A stretch of 5,354 nucleotides of DNA from JBOHPP01 sp050731755 (GTDB taxonomy: Bacteria > Methylomirabilota > Methylomirabilia > Rokubacteriales > CSP1-6). The stretch spans positions 1-5,354 of the forward strand of contig JBOHPP010000031.1 of assembly GCA_050731755.1 (NCBI GenBank), read 5' to 3'. The stretch's first letter is position 1, and each line of letters opens with the position of its first letter. Below are positions 1 to 5,354 of the stretch, piece after piece. Made by a program: the position numbers and the translations under genes. Below the pieces are notes generated by a model that saw only the letters and a program-made list of their open reading frames with translations, was not told where the DNA came from and did no database searches.

Positions 1-644
1 CGATCGCGACGCGTGCCGTGGTGGACGCCGCTGGCGCGTGGGCGCGGCTGGTCGCCGCGGGGCTCGGCGCGCCGCTGCCGGTCGTGCCGACGCGCCATCA
101 GCTCCTGATCACCGAACCGATCCCCGGGGTCGGGCCTGAGTTCCCGATCGCCCGGGTGATCGACGCCAACGTCTACGTGCGCCACGAGCGCGGCGGGCTC
201 ATGCTGGGCGGGTACGAGTCCGATCCCCTGCAGCTCGACGTGGCCGCGCTGCCGCCGTCGTTCGACATCGCCGAGCTGCCGCTGGACATCGAGGTGCTGT
301 GGCGGCTCGCGCGCAGCGTGAGCGAGCAGTTCCCGATCTTCCAGGATCCAGCGATCCGCGTCGCCGAGCACCGCGGCGGGCTGCCGACGCTCACGATGGA
401 CGACCGCTACCTCGCCGGGCCGCTGCCCGGCGTGGCCGGCGCGTGGGTGATGAGCGGTTGCTGCGTCGGCGGCCTCAGCGTCTCACCCGCGCTCGGCGAG
501 GCGATCGCCGAGTGGATTCTCGACGGGGCGCCGGCGCTCGACCTCTCCGAGATCTCCACCGCGCGCTTCGCTGGGCGTGACCCCGACGAGACCGCGCTGC
601 GCGAGCGATGCCGGCGGGCCTACGCGACCCACTACCGCGCGTAG
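1..644 (+). CDS. FAD-dependent oxidoreductase, DAO family (C-terminal part, 5' end outside window)
   Basis: The reading frame is open from base 3, so 213 residues of the C-terminal part are visible and the start lies before the window; the GTG codons near base 18 are internal. The first residues read VVDAAGAWA, the usual DAO-fold motif at which the FAD domain resumes. RHQLLITEP follows at fragment residues 31-39, then the substrate-domain strand GGLMLGGYES, then LPTLTMDDR (about 127-135). Near residues 151-171 is the C-terminal FAD-contacting stretch SGCCVGG...SPALGEAIAEW, ending in LDLSE.STARF. Known family members (sarcosine and dimethylglycine dehydrogenases, glycine and D-amino-acid oxidases) oxidise C-N bonds of amines or amino acids using FAD. 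There is no GcvT/folate-binding extension, so it resembles a stand-alone monomeric oxidase or dehydrogenase rather than full dimethylglycine dehydrogenase. The N-terminal GxGxxG is not in view. Substrate is unknown; family assignment is firm. Confidence 0.88.
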   Translation, partial: IATRAVVDAAGAWARLVAAGLGAPLPVVPTRHQLLITEPIPGVGPEFPIARVIDANVYVRHERGGLMLGGYESDPLQLDVAALPPSFDIAELPLDIEVLWRLARSVSEQFPIFQDPAIRVAEHRGGLPTLTMDDRYLAGPLPGVAGAWVMSGCCVGGLSVSPALGEAIAEWILDGAPALDLSEISTARFAGRDPDETALRERCRRAYATHYRA

Positions 645-657
645 ATCTACCGCGCGG
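635..657 (+). terminator. Bulged inverted repeat over the oxidoreductase stop codon (possible terminator or operator)
   Basis: The arms CCGCGCGTAGA (635-645) and TCTAC-c-GCGCGG (646-657) are complementary over 11 positions with one bulged C at 651. As RNA this gives a 9-bp stem with a GATC loop. The core GTAGATCTAC (641-650) is a perfect palindrome and contains the TAG stop (642-644). Only three T's follow, at 661-663, so it is not a classical intrinsic terminator. A competing 7-bp stem, CTACGCG (620-626) with CGCGTAG (638-644), shares one arm. Terminator, operator or chance in G+C-rich DNA are all possible. Confidence 0.35.
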
Positions 658-827
658 AGATTTCAGATGCCGGTGCCGACTCCCCCGGCGGTGCGGACGG
701 TCGCCGCCCCGCCCATGTAGCCCGCGGAATGAAACAGGGCGATGCGAGCCGCCCGCTCAAAAGCGATAGACCGCGTGATGGTTGTTCCGTCCATCCCGCG
801 GTACATTCGTGTCGAGGAGAAAAGAGA

Positions 828-833
828 AAGGAG
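828..833 (+). promoter_or_regulatory. Strong Shine-Dalgarno for the CMD-family gene
   Basis: AAGGAG lies 6 bases before the ATG at 840, inside an uninterrupted purine run (814-834) that also holds an earlier GAGGA. This site decides the start: an in-frame ATG at 729 would add 37 residues with no family resemblance and no comparable ribosome-binding site. The run stands out as A-rich in otherwise G+C-rich DNA. Confidence 0.85.
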
Positions 834-839
834 ATCATC

Positions 840-1433
840 ATGCCGCGCATCGCTCCGATCACCGGCAAGTCCGACGTCCCCGGCGAGCACCACGCCGTCG
901 TGGACGCGGTGGTGAAAGTGTTCGGTGGCGTCCGGGGGCCGTTCAGCATGCTGCTCCACAGCCCGAAGCTGGCGGAGCGGGTGCTCAACATGGTCACCTT
1001 CTTCCGCGACGAGAGCATCGTCGAGCCGAAGCTCCGCTCGGTCGCCATCCTGACCGCCGTGCGCGAGCGCGAGGCGCCGTACGTGTGGGCAGCCCAGGTC
1101 GCCGCGGCCCGCCGCAACGGCGTGGGCGAGGAGATCATCGACCTCCTCCGGGCGAAGGGCGACGCGGGCAAGCTTCCCGCCGAAGAGCGGGACATCGTGA
1201 CCTACACCCGGCAGCTGATGCGCACGAACCGCATCGACCAGCCGGTCTTTGACTCGCTCCAGAAACGCTACAGCGTGCAGTGGCTGGTCGAGCTGACGGC
1301 GGCCGCGAACTACTTCGCGCTCCTGTCGGGGATCGTCAACGCGTTCGAGGCCGCGGCGCCGCCGGACGGCGACAAGCTGCCGGTGGAGGCCAACGTGAAA
1401 TGGAGGCCATTCGCACACCCCAGGCTAAGATGA
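840..1433 (+). CDS. Carboxymuconolactone decarboxylase family (AhpD-like fold) protein without redox cysteines
   Basis: This 197-residue all-helical protein starts at the ATG placed 6 bases after AAGGAG. The family pattern is visible: an N-terminal stretch ending VRGPFSMLLHSPKLAERV (about 31-48), LRSVAILTAVRERE (65-78), the helix APYVWAAQVAAARRNGV (79-95), EEIIDLLRAK, then LPAEERDIVTYTRQL (112-126) and the C-terminal helix VELTAAANYFALLSGIVNAFE (150-170). Family members include 4-carboxymuconolactone decarboxylase and the peroxidase partner AhpD. AhpD uses a Glu, a CxxC pair and a His; the common non-redox members keep a YEW..H-type motif. Here the motif reads Y81-V82-W83-A-A-Q86, so Glu and His are replaced, and the protein has no cysteine at all. 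A thiol peroxidase role is therefore unlikely. It lies 58 bases before the transporter genes on the same strand; co-transcription is possible but no functional link is seen. Family assignment is firm, reaction unknown. Confidence 0.87.
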   Translation: MPRIAPITGKSDVPGEHHAVVDAVVKVFGGVRGPFSMLLHSPKLAERVLNMVTFFRDESIVEPKLRSVAILTAVREREAPYVWAAQVAAARRNGVGEEIIDLLRAKGDAGKLPAEERDIVTYTRQLMRTNRIDQPVFDSLQKRYSVQWLVELTAAANYFALLSGIVNAFEAAAPPDGDKLPVEANVKWRPFAHPRLR

Positions 1434-1459
1434 GGCCGCGGGCGCATCCCGCTGCGGCC
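1434..1459 (+). repeat. Intergenic hairpin between the CMD gene and the transporter genes
   Basis: GGCC (1434-1437) and GCGGG (1438-1442) pair with CCCGC (1448-1452) and GGCC (1456-1459), giving nine G-C pairs, a three-base bulge (1453-1455) and a five-base loop (CGCAT). An alternative fold pairs GGCCGC (1434-1439) with GCGGCC (1454-1459). It begins directly after the CMD stop codon and ends 32 bases before the binding-protein start. No T-run follows, so a role in mRNA processing, stabilisation or partial termination before the highly needed binding protein is only inference. Confidence 0.35.
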
Positions 1460-1491
1460 GACGGGCCCGCGAGGGAAGGGATACCCGGCCT

Positions 1492-2745
1492 ATGACGCGA
1501 GGTCTGACGACTCTGGTCGCGGTGGGCGCGGTGGCCACGGTCCTGCTCGGCGCCTGCGATGGTGGGCCGGAGCGGCCGGGCGCCGGCAGCGGGAAATCCA
1601 TCACCGTCGTGATCGCCGAGTACAGCAAGGACCACACGAAGCCCTTCTGGCAGAGCCTGTCGGAGCAGTACACCAAGCAGGCGGGCGTGAAGGTCGATCT
1701 CCGGATCATCGACTGGAACTCGATCGACCAGCAGGTCAGCACGATGATCCAGAACAACCAGCCGCCGGACGTGCTGAACCTGAACTCCTTCTCCAGTTAC
1801 GCCAAGGACCGCCTGCTCTACTCGGCCGACGAGGTGCTGTCGCCGAAGACCAAGGACGACTTCCTCGAGGCCTTCGCCCGCGGCGGCGAGTACCAGGGCA
1901 CGCTCTACGGGTTCCCCATCCTCTCGAGCGCGCGGGCGTTCTTCTTCAACAAGGACATGTTCGCCAAAGCCGGCCTGGCCGGGCCGCCGAAGACCTGGGA
2001 TGAGTTCGTCCAGGCCGCCGGCAAGGTCCAGGCGCTCGGCGGCGGCGCGATCGGCTACGCGCTGCCGCTGGGGCCGGAGGAAGCCCAGGCCGAGTGGTCC
2101 ATCTGGATGTGGAACAACGGCGGCGAGTGGAAGTCGGGCGACGCGTGGGCGATCAACAGCAACCAGAACGTGCAGACGCTCCAATTCCTGGCCGACCTGG
2201 CCAACCGCCACAAGGTCACTCAGATCAATCCCGGCAAGACCAATCGCACCGACGGCGCCTTCCAGCTCTTCAAGGACGGCAAGGTCGGCATGGTCATGGG
2301 CTTCAGCCCGCTGGCCGCCCAGCTCGACGCCGAGAAGAAAGTGAACTACGGCGTCGCCGAGATGCCGACGGCCGCCGGCCAGGCGGTGACCCTGGGCGTC
2401 GAGGACTACCTCATGGCCTTCAAGAAGACCGGCAACCAGGACGCGGTCAAGCAGTTCCTGGACCTCTATTACCAGCCGCAGAACATCACGCGCTGGATCA
2501 CGGCCGAAGGCTTCTTGCCGGTGACGAAGTCCGGCCTCCAGCAGATGAGCTCGAACGCCAGGCTGAAGCCGTATCTGGACGCGCTGCCCAACGCCAGGCT
2601 GGTGCCGACCACCGATCCGGCCTGGGACCGGGTCAAGCTCGACGTCCAGCAGAACATCGGCCTCGCCGTGCAACCGGGCGGCAATCCGAAGCAGGTGCTC
2701 GACCAGCTCCAGAAGAACGCCGTGGCCGCGGTGGGCGGCCGCTGA
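1492..2745 (+). CDS. ABC importer solute-binding lipoprotein, family 1 (CUT1 sugar type)
   Basis: This 417-residue protein begins at an ATG preceded by the purine-rich GAGGGAAGGG (1471-1480), about 11 bases upstream. Residues 1-22 form a lipoprotein signal: Arg3, a hydrophobic core and lipobox LGAC with the acylated Cys at 22. Asp23 follows, which in the E. coli Lol rule keeps a lipoprotein in the inner membrane. The mature part shows the SBP family-1 pattern: ITVVIAEYS (37-45), PPDVLNLN (91-98), the hinge-region stretch YGFPI...FFFNKDMFAKAGL (139-162), PPKTWDEF (165-172), a Trp-rich segment at 202-213 that could stack on sugar rings, GKVGMVMG (263-270) and GFLPVTKSG near 340-348. It should capture a sugar or glycerol-phosphate-like solute outside the inner membrane and pass it to the two permeases that follow. 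Its stop is four bases before the first permease. Length is normal for the family. The substrate cannot be told from sequence. Confidence 0.92.
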   Translation: MTRGLTTLVAVGAVATVLLGACDGGPERPGAGSGKSITVVIAEYSKDHTKPFWQSLSEQYTKQAGVKVDLRIIDWNSIDQQVSTMIQNNQPPDVLNLNSFSSYAKDRLLYSADEVLSPKTKDDFLEAFARGGEYQGTLYGFPILSSARAFFFNKDMFAKAGLAGPPKTWDEFVQAAGKVQALGGGAIGYALPLGPEEAQAEWSIWMWNNGGEWKSGDAWAINSNQNVQTLQFLADLANRHKVTQINPGKTNRTDGAFQLFKDGKVGMVMGFSPLAAQLDAEKKVNYGVAEMPTAAGQAVTLGVEDYLMAFKKTGNQDAVKQFLDLYYQPQNITRWITAEGFLPVTKSGLQQMSSNARLKPYLDALPNARLVPTTDPAWDRVKLDVQQNIGLAVQPGGNPKQVLDQLQKNAVAAVGGR

Positions 2746-2749
2746 GCCA

Positions 2750-3655
2750 CTGACGCCGCCGCCCGCCCCCGTACGTCGTCGCGGCCGGTGGCAAGCGCTC
2801 CTCTGGCTCGGCCCCAGCCTGGCTCTCGTCGCCGCCGTCGTCGTGTATCCCGCCGCCGCGCTCGTACGGGCGTCGCTCAGCCACTACTCCATCACCGGCC
2901 TCTACCAGGGTTCGGTGGGGACGCGGAACTATGCGCGGCTCCTCGAGCAGGAGGCGCTGCCCCCCGTCGTGGCCAACACCGTGGTCTGGGTGACGGTGGT
3001 CGTCGCCGTGACCATCGTCATCTCACTGGGCCTCGCCCAGCTCCTGAACGAGAGCTTCCCGGGCCGCCGCCTCGTGCGCTGGGCGCTGATCGTGCCGTGG
3101 GCGGCGTCGCTCATCATGACCTCGAAGCTCTTCGTCTGGATCTACGACTATTACTTCGGGATCCTGAACCACGTCCTGACCTCGCTCCACCTCATCGCGG
3201 GGCCCGTGGACTGGCTCGGCGACGACTCGACGGTGATGGGGGCCATGATCGCCGTGGGAATCTTCGTGTCGCTCCCGTTCACGACCTACGTCGTCCTGGC
3301 CGGGCTCTCGGCCATCCCCGGCGAGGTGTACGAGGCGGCCCGGGTGGACGGCGCCTCGGCCTGGCGCACCTACCGGTCGGTGACCCTGCCCTTGCTGCGG
3401 CCGGCGCTGTTGGTGGCCACCGTGCTCAACGTCATCTATGTCTTCAACTCGTTCCCGATCGTGTGGACGCTAAACGATCGCAACCCGGGTTTCGCCCACG
3501 ACACGATGATCACCTACATGTACAAGATCGCCTTCAAGAGCTCGCTGCGCGACGTCGGTCTGGCCGCTGCGCTCGGCGTGGTCAACGTGCTGGTGATCCT
3601 CCTTGCCGTGGCTCTCTACCTGCGCACGGTTTCCTGGCGGGAGGCGGAGGCGTGA
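2750..3655 (+). CDS. ABC importer permease, MalF/UgpA type (CUT1)
   Basis: From a proposed CTG start at 2750 this is a 301-residue membrane protein with a basic N-terminus (RRRGRW, 9-14) and about six membrane segments (near 16-36, 73-97, 108-132, 162-184, 217-238, 270-292). The EAA loop that docks to the ATPase is clear: EAARVDGASAWRTYRSVTLP, beginning at residue 195. The segment NVIYVFNSFPIVWTL and the following PGFAHDTMITYMYKIAF are typical of MalF-like subunits. Start choice: no ATG, GTG or TTG occurs in this frame between at least base 2660 and the GTG at 2843, and starting at 2843 (residue 32) would remove most of the first membrane segment. CTG 2750 lies four bases after the binding-protein stop, gives MTPPPAPVRRR and a normal family length, but has only a weak ribosome-binding site, so translational coupling is likely. 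A sequencing error at the start is the alternative. It overlaps the next permease by four bases. Confidence 0.88.
   Translation: MTPPPAPVRRRGRWQALLWLGPSLALVAAVVVYPAAALVRASLSHYSITGLYQGSVGTRNYARLLEQEALPPVVANTVVWVTVVVAVTIVISLGLAQLLNESFPGRRLVRWALIVPWAASLIMTSKLFVWIYDYYFGILNHVLTSLHLIAGPVDWLGDDSTVMGAMIAVGIFVSLPFTTYVVLAGLSAIPGEVYEAARVDGASAWRTYRSVTLPLLRPALLVATVLNVIYVFNSFPIVWTLNDRNPGFAHDTMITYMYKIAFKSSLRDVGLAAALGVVNVLVILLAVALYLRTVSWREAEA
3639..3644 (+). promoter_or_regulatory. Shine-Dalgarno for the second permease
   Basis: GGGAGG lies 7 bases before the GTG at 3652, inside the last codons of the first permease. A second GGAGG at 3646-3650 is only one base from the GTG, too close to serve it. This supports GTG 3652 as the start and a coupled GTGA stop/start junction. 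Confidence 0.7.
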
Positions 3656-4497
3656 AGAGGGGCGGGCCGGGGCGCCGGCGCGCCGTCCGCCGAGCGGCGC
3701 TGAGCGGCGCGGGGCTCCTCCTCGCGCTCGTCGTCCTGTCTCCGTACCTCGTGATGGTCCTCACCGCCGCCAAGCCGGAGGCTGAGTTGCGCATCACGCC
3801 GCCGCGGCTCACCCCGCTTCACTGGCAGCCGGAAAACTTCCTGGAGGTCCTCGCCGACCCGGGCTTCCAGGCCTGGCTCCGCGCTTCCCTCGTCGTCGCG
3901 CTGGCGTCCACGGTCATCGTGGTGCTGGCCGCCACGCCGGCGGCCTACTACACCGCGCGGCACCGATTCCCGGGCCGCTCGGCGTTCCTCCTGCTCGTGC
4001 TCGTCACGCAGATGTTCTCGCCGACGGCGCTGGTGGTCGGGCTCTACCGTCAGTTCTTCGAGCTCGACCTCGTCAATACGTACGCCGCGCTCATTCTCAC
4101 CAACGCCGCGTTCAACCTGGCGTTCGCCATCTGGATCCTGCGTGCCTTCTTCGCCTCCATCCCCCGGGAGATCGAGGAGGCAGCCGCCGTCGACGGCTGC
4201 GGCAGGCTGCGGACGCTCCTGCAGGTCGTGCTGCCGATATCCCTGCCCGCCCTCGTCACCGCGGTGATCTTCGCCTTCATCGCCGCCTGGAACGAGTACA
4301 TCGTCGCGCTCACCCTCATGACCGACCCATCGCGGAAGCCGCTGACGGTCGGCATCACCTCGTACGTCACCGCCTACGTGCAGCACTGGAACCACCTCTT
4401 CGCCGCCTCGGTCATCGCCATCGTCCCGGTCGTCGTACTGTTCGCCCTGATCGAGCGTCATCTCGTCGGTGGCCTCACCGCCGGCAGCGTGAAGTAG
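3652..4497 (+). CDS. ABC importer permease, MalG/UgpE type (CUT1)
   Basis: This 281-residue membrane protein starts at GTG 3652, which overlaps the TGA of the first permease as GTGA. A basic N-terminus (KRGGPGRRRAVRR) precedes about six membrane segments (near 15-38, 78-99, 108-131, 142-165, 197-220, 247-269), matching MalG-like topology. The EAA loop reads EEAAAVDGCGRLRTLLQVVLP, with its EAA at residues 176-178, and the MalG-type signature AAWNEYIVALTLM is at 211-223. The C-terminus ends LVGGLTAGSVK, the usual ending of these subunits. With the preceding permease it should form the membrane channel of the importer served by the lipoprotein upstream. The reading frame stays open for a long way upstream of 3652 through the first permease in another frame, but that stretch is Arg/Gly/Ala-rich shadow, not a fusion. 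No ATP-binding subunit follows; the next gene is on the other strand. Confidence 0.93.
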   Translation: MKRGGPGRRRAVRRAALSGAGLLLALVVLSPYLVMVLTAAKPEAELRITPPRLTPLHWQPENFLEVLADPGFQAWLRASLVVALASTVIVVLAATPAAYYTARHRFPGRSAFLLLVLVTQMFSPTALVVGLYRQFFELDLVNTYAALILTNAAFNLAFAIWILRAFFASIPREIEEAAAVDGCGRLRTLLQVVLPISLPALVTAVIFAFIAAWNEYIVALTLMTDPSRKPLTVGITSYVTAYVQHWNHLFAASVIAIVPVVVLFALIERHLVGGLTAGSVK

Positions 4498-4499
4498 GC

Positions 4500-4519
4500 G
4501 CCGCGCGCGCCGGCGCGGC
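4500..4519. terminator. G+C-rich palindrome between convergent genes (possible two-way terminator)
   Basis: GCCGCGC (4500-4506) pairs with GCGCGGC (4513-4519) around a six-base loop, and CGCGCCGGCGCG (4506-4517) is itself a perfect 12-base palindrome. It fills most of the 30 bases between the second permease stop (4497) and the sigma-factor stop (4528), where both transcripts should end. No T-run is present on either strand, so a terminator role rests on position and stem strength only. Confidence 0.4.
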
Positions 4520-4527
4520 CCGCAGCG

Positions 4528-5354
4528 TCAGCTCCTTCCCTGCCCGCCTGCCTCACACGCCGCGAGCCGGGCCGCGAGAAACTTCTGCTCGCGCAGGTTG
4601 TCGGCGAGCGCGAGCGCCCGGCGGTACTCGGCGGCCGCCTCCGGCCAGTGCCCGAGGCGGCGGAGGAAGTCGGCACGGGCGGCGGGCAGGAGATGATAGC
4701 CACGGAGCGCCGAGGCCTCGATCGCGTCGAGGGCGGCGAGCCCGGCGGCCGGCCCGTGCGCCAGGCCGATCGCCACCGCCCGGTTCAGCGCGACCACCGG
4801 CGACGGCGCCACCTCGGCGAGCGCCCCATAGTGGGCGACGATCTGGGGCCAGTCCGTCGCCTCCCAGGAGACTGCGCGCGCGTGACCGGCGGCGATGGCC
4901 GCCTGGAGCTGGTACGGGCCCGCGCCTTCCATCAGGCCGGCACGATCGAGACAGGCGAGCCCGCGAGCGATCCGCGCCTGATTCCAGCGCGAGCGATCCT
5001 GATCGGCGAGCAGGACGAGATTGCCATCGGCATCGGTGCGGGCCGCCGCCCGCGAGGCCTGGAGCTCCATCAACGCGAGGAGCCCCTGCACCTCGGGCTC
5101 GAGGGGCATCAGCTCGGCCAGGATGTGGCCGAGACGAATGGCCTCCTGGCAGAGCTCGTGGCGCACGAGGGCGTCGCCGGTGTGCGGGGCATAGCCCTCG
5201 TTGAAGATCAGATAGATCACCGCGAGCACGGCCGGTAGGCGCTCAGAGAGCTCGGCCCCTTCGGGCACCTCGTAGGGCAGGCCGCGGTCGCGGATCGTCC
5301 GCTTGGCGCGCACGAGCCGCTGGGCGATCGTGGGCTCGGGCACCAGGAAGGCCC
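4528..5354 (-). CDS. ECF42-type RNA polymerase sigma factor with C-terminal TPR-like domain (N-terminus outside window)
   Basis: The minus-strand frame is open through the right edge, so 274 C-terminal residues are visible; the GTG at 5343 is internal. The first visible residues, AFLVPEPTIAQRLVRAKRTIRD, are the recognition helix end of sigma region 4. Next is the family's extension (DUF6596, COG4941): LPAVLAVIYLIFNEGY (fragment 40-54), LCQEAIRLGHILAELMP, LMELQASR, LLADQDRSRWNQ, GPYQLQAAIAAGHA (about 145-158), SPVVALNRAVAIG, and a TPR-like pair ending RRLGHWPEAAAEYRRALALADN...EQKFLAARL. Known ECF42 factors are about 400 residues, have no obvious anti-sigma partner, are thought to be controlled through the C-terminal extension, and usually sit beside genes for DGPF/YCII-domain proteins. 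Such a gene would be expected just past the right edge. The sigma-2 region and most of sigma-4 are not in view, so activity cannot be judged. It converges on the transporter genes and is unlikely to share their promoter. Confidence 0.92.
   Translation of the reverse strand, partial: AFLVPEPTIAQRLVRAKRTIRDRGLPYEVPEGAELSERLPAVLAVIYLIFNEGYAPHTGDALVRHELCQEAIRLGHILAELMPLEPEVQGLLALMELQASRAAARTDADGNLVLLADQDRSRWNQARIARGLACLDRAGLMEGAGPYQLQAAIAAGHARAVSWEATDWPQIVAHYGALAEVAPSPVVALNRAVAIGLAHGPAAGLAALDAIEASALRGYHLLPAARADFLRRLGHWPEAAAEYRRALALADNLREQKFLAARLAACEAGGQGRS

Noticed and set aside
782..807. TTGTTC and TACATT as a possible promoter for the CMD gene
   Set aside because: The spacing is only 14 bases and both hexamers are weak, so it cannot be supported, though this 645-839 gap is the natural place for a promoter.
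729..839. N-terminal extension of the CMD protein from the ATG at 729
   Set aside because: The 37 extra residues do not resemble the family, and a near-ideal AAGGAG lies 6 bases before the ATG at 840.
663..1418. Minus-strand open frames opposite the CMD gene
   Set aside because: They have no family motifs, no ribosome-binding site, and overlap a gene with clear motifs and a strong start signal.
1426..1431. TAAGAT as a possible -10 element for the transporter genes
   Set aside because: It matches four of six consensus positions but no acceptable -35 lies about 17 bases upstream, and it overlaps the CMD stop codon.
1336..2673. Long minus-strand open frame (445 codons) opposite the binding-protein gene
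   Set aside because: Its product is rich in Arg, Gly, Leu, Val and His with no recognisable domain, and it lies opposite a clear SBP family-1 gene. Such antisense frames are common in G+C-rich genomes.
2788..3651. Upstream extension of the second permease frame across the whole first permease, which would make a 569-residue fusion
   Set aside because: The extension is low-complexity Arg/Gly/Pro/Ala sequence and is the shifted frame of an unmistakable MalF-like permease. The GGGAGG-GTG signal at 3639-3654 gives the true start.
3616..4461. Minus-strand open frame opposite the second permease
   Set aside because: The product is a highly charged Arg/Glu/Asp/Gly-rich string without domains, the typical shadow of a hydrophobic membrane-protein gene.
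4648..5238. Plus-strand open frame opposite the sigma-factor gene
   Set aside because: It is the complement of a conserved ECF42 C-terminal domain and its product is low-complexity.

Overview
The window is ordinary-looking chromosomal DNA from a high-G+C bacterium (G+C-rich by eye, with strong G/C bias at third codon positions). The lipoprotein-type binding protein with Asp after the lipobox Cys, the CUT1-type importer and an ECF42-type sigma factor would fit a soil or subsurface Gram-negative bacterium (Proteobacteria, Rokubacteria-like lineages and similar). The sequence alone does not settle the taxon, and an actinobacterium cannot be excluded.

Layout. Bases 1-644 (+) hold the C-terminal part of a DAO-family FAD-dependent amine/amino-acid oxidoreductase that began before the window. 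A bulged, nearly perfect inverted repeat sits over its stop codon. A gap of about 195 bases leads to a strong Shine-Dalgarno and a gene for a carboxymuconolactone-decarboxylase (CMD/AhpD-fold) protein (840-1433, +) that contains no cysteine. After 58 bases with a hairpin comes a three-gene ABC importer set on the same strand: a lipoprotein-type family-1 solute-binding protein (1492-2745), a MalF/UgpA-type permease (about 2750-3655) and a MalG/UgpE-type permease (3652-4497). The last two genes overlap by four bases. On the minus strand, converging on the transporter across 30 bases of G+C-rich palindrome, is the C-terminal two-thirds of an ECF42-type (COG4941) sigma factor with its SnoaL-unrelated TPR-like extension; its sigma-2 region and most of sigma-4 lie beyond the right edge.

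How the genes work together. The binding protein and two permeases should form one CUT1-type importer for a sugar, oligosaccharide or glycerol-phosphate-like solute. No ATP-binding subunit is present, so the ATPase must be encoded elsewhere. The CMD protein is co-directional and may be co-transcribed, but no functional link is evident. The oxidoreductase and the sigma factor look like independent neighbours.

I found no mobile element, CRISPR array, tRNA, rRNA or clearly novel system. The points most worth checking are the missing conventional start codon of the first permease, the loss of all expected active-site residues in the CMD protein, and the absent ATPase.
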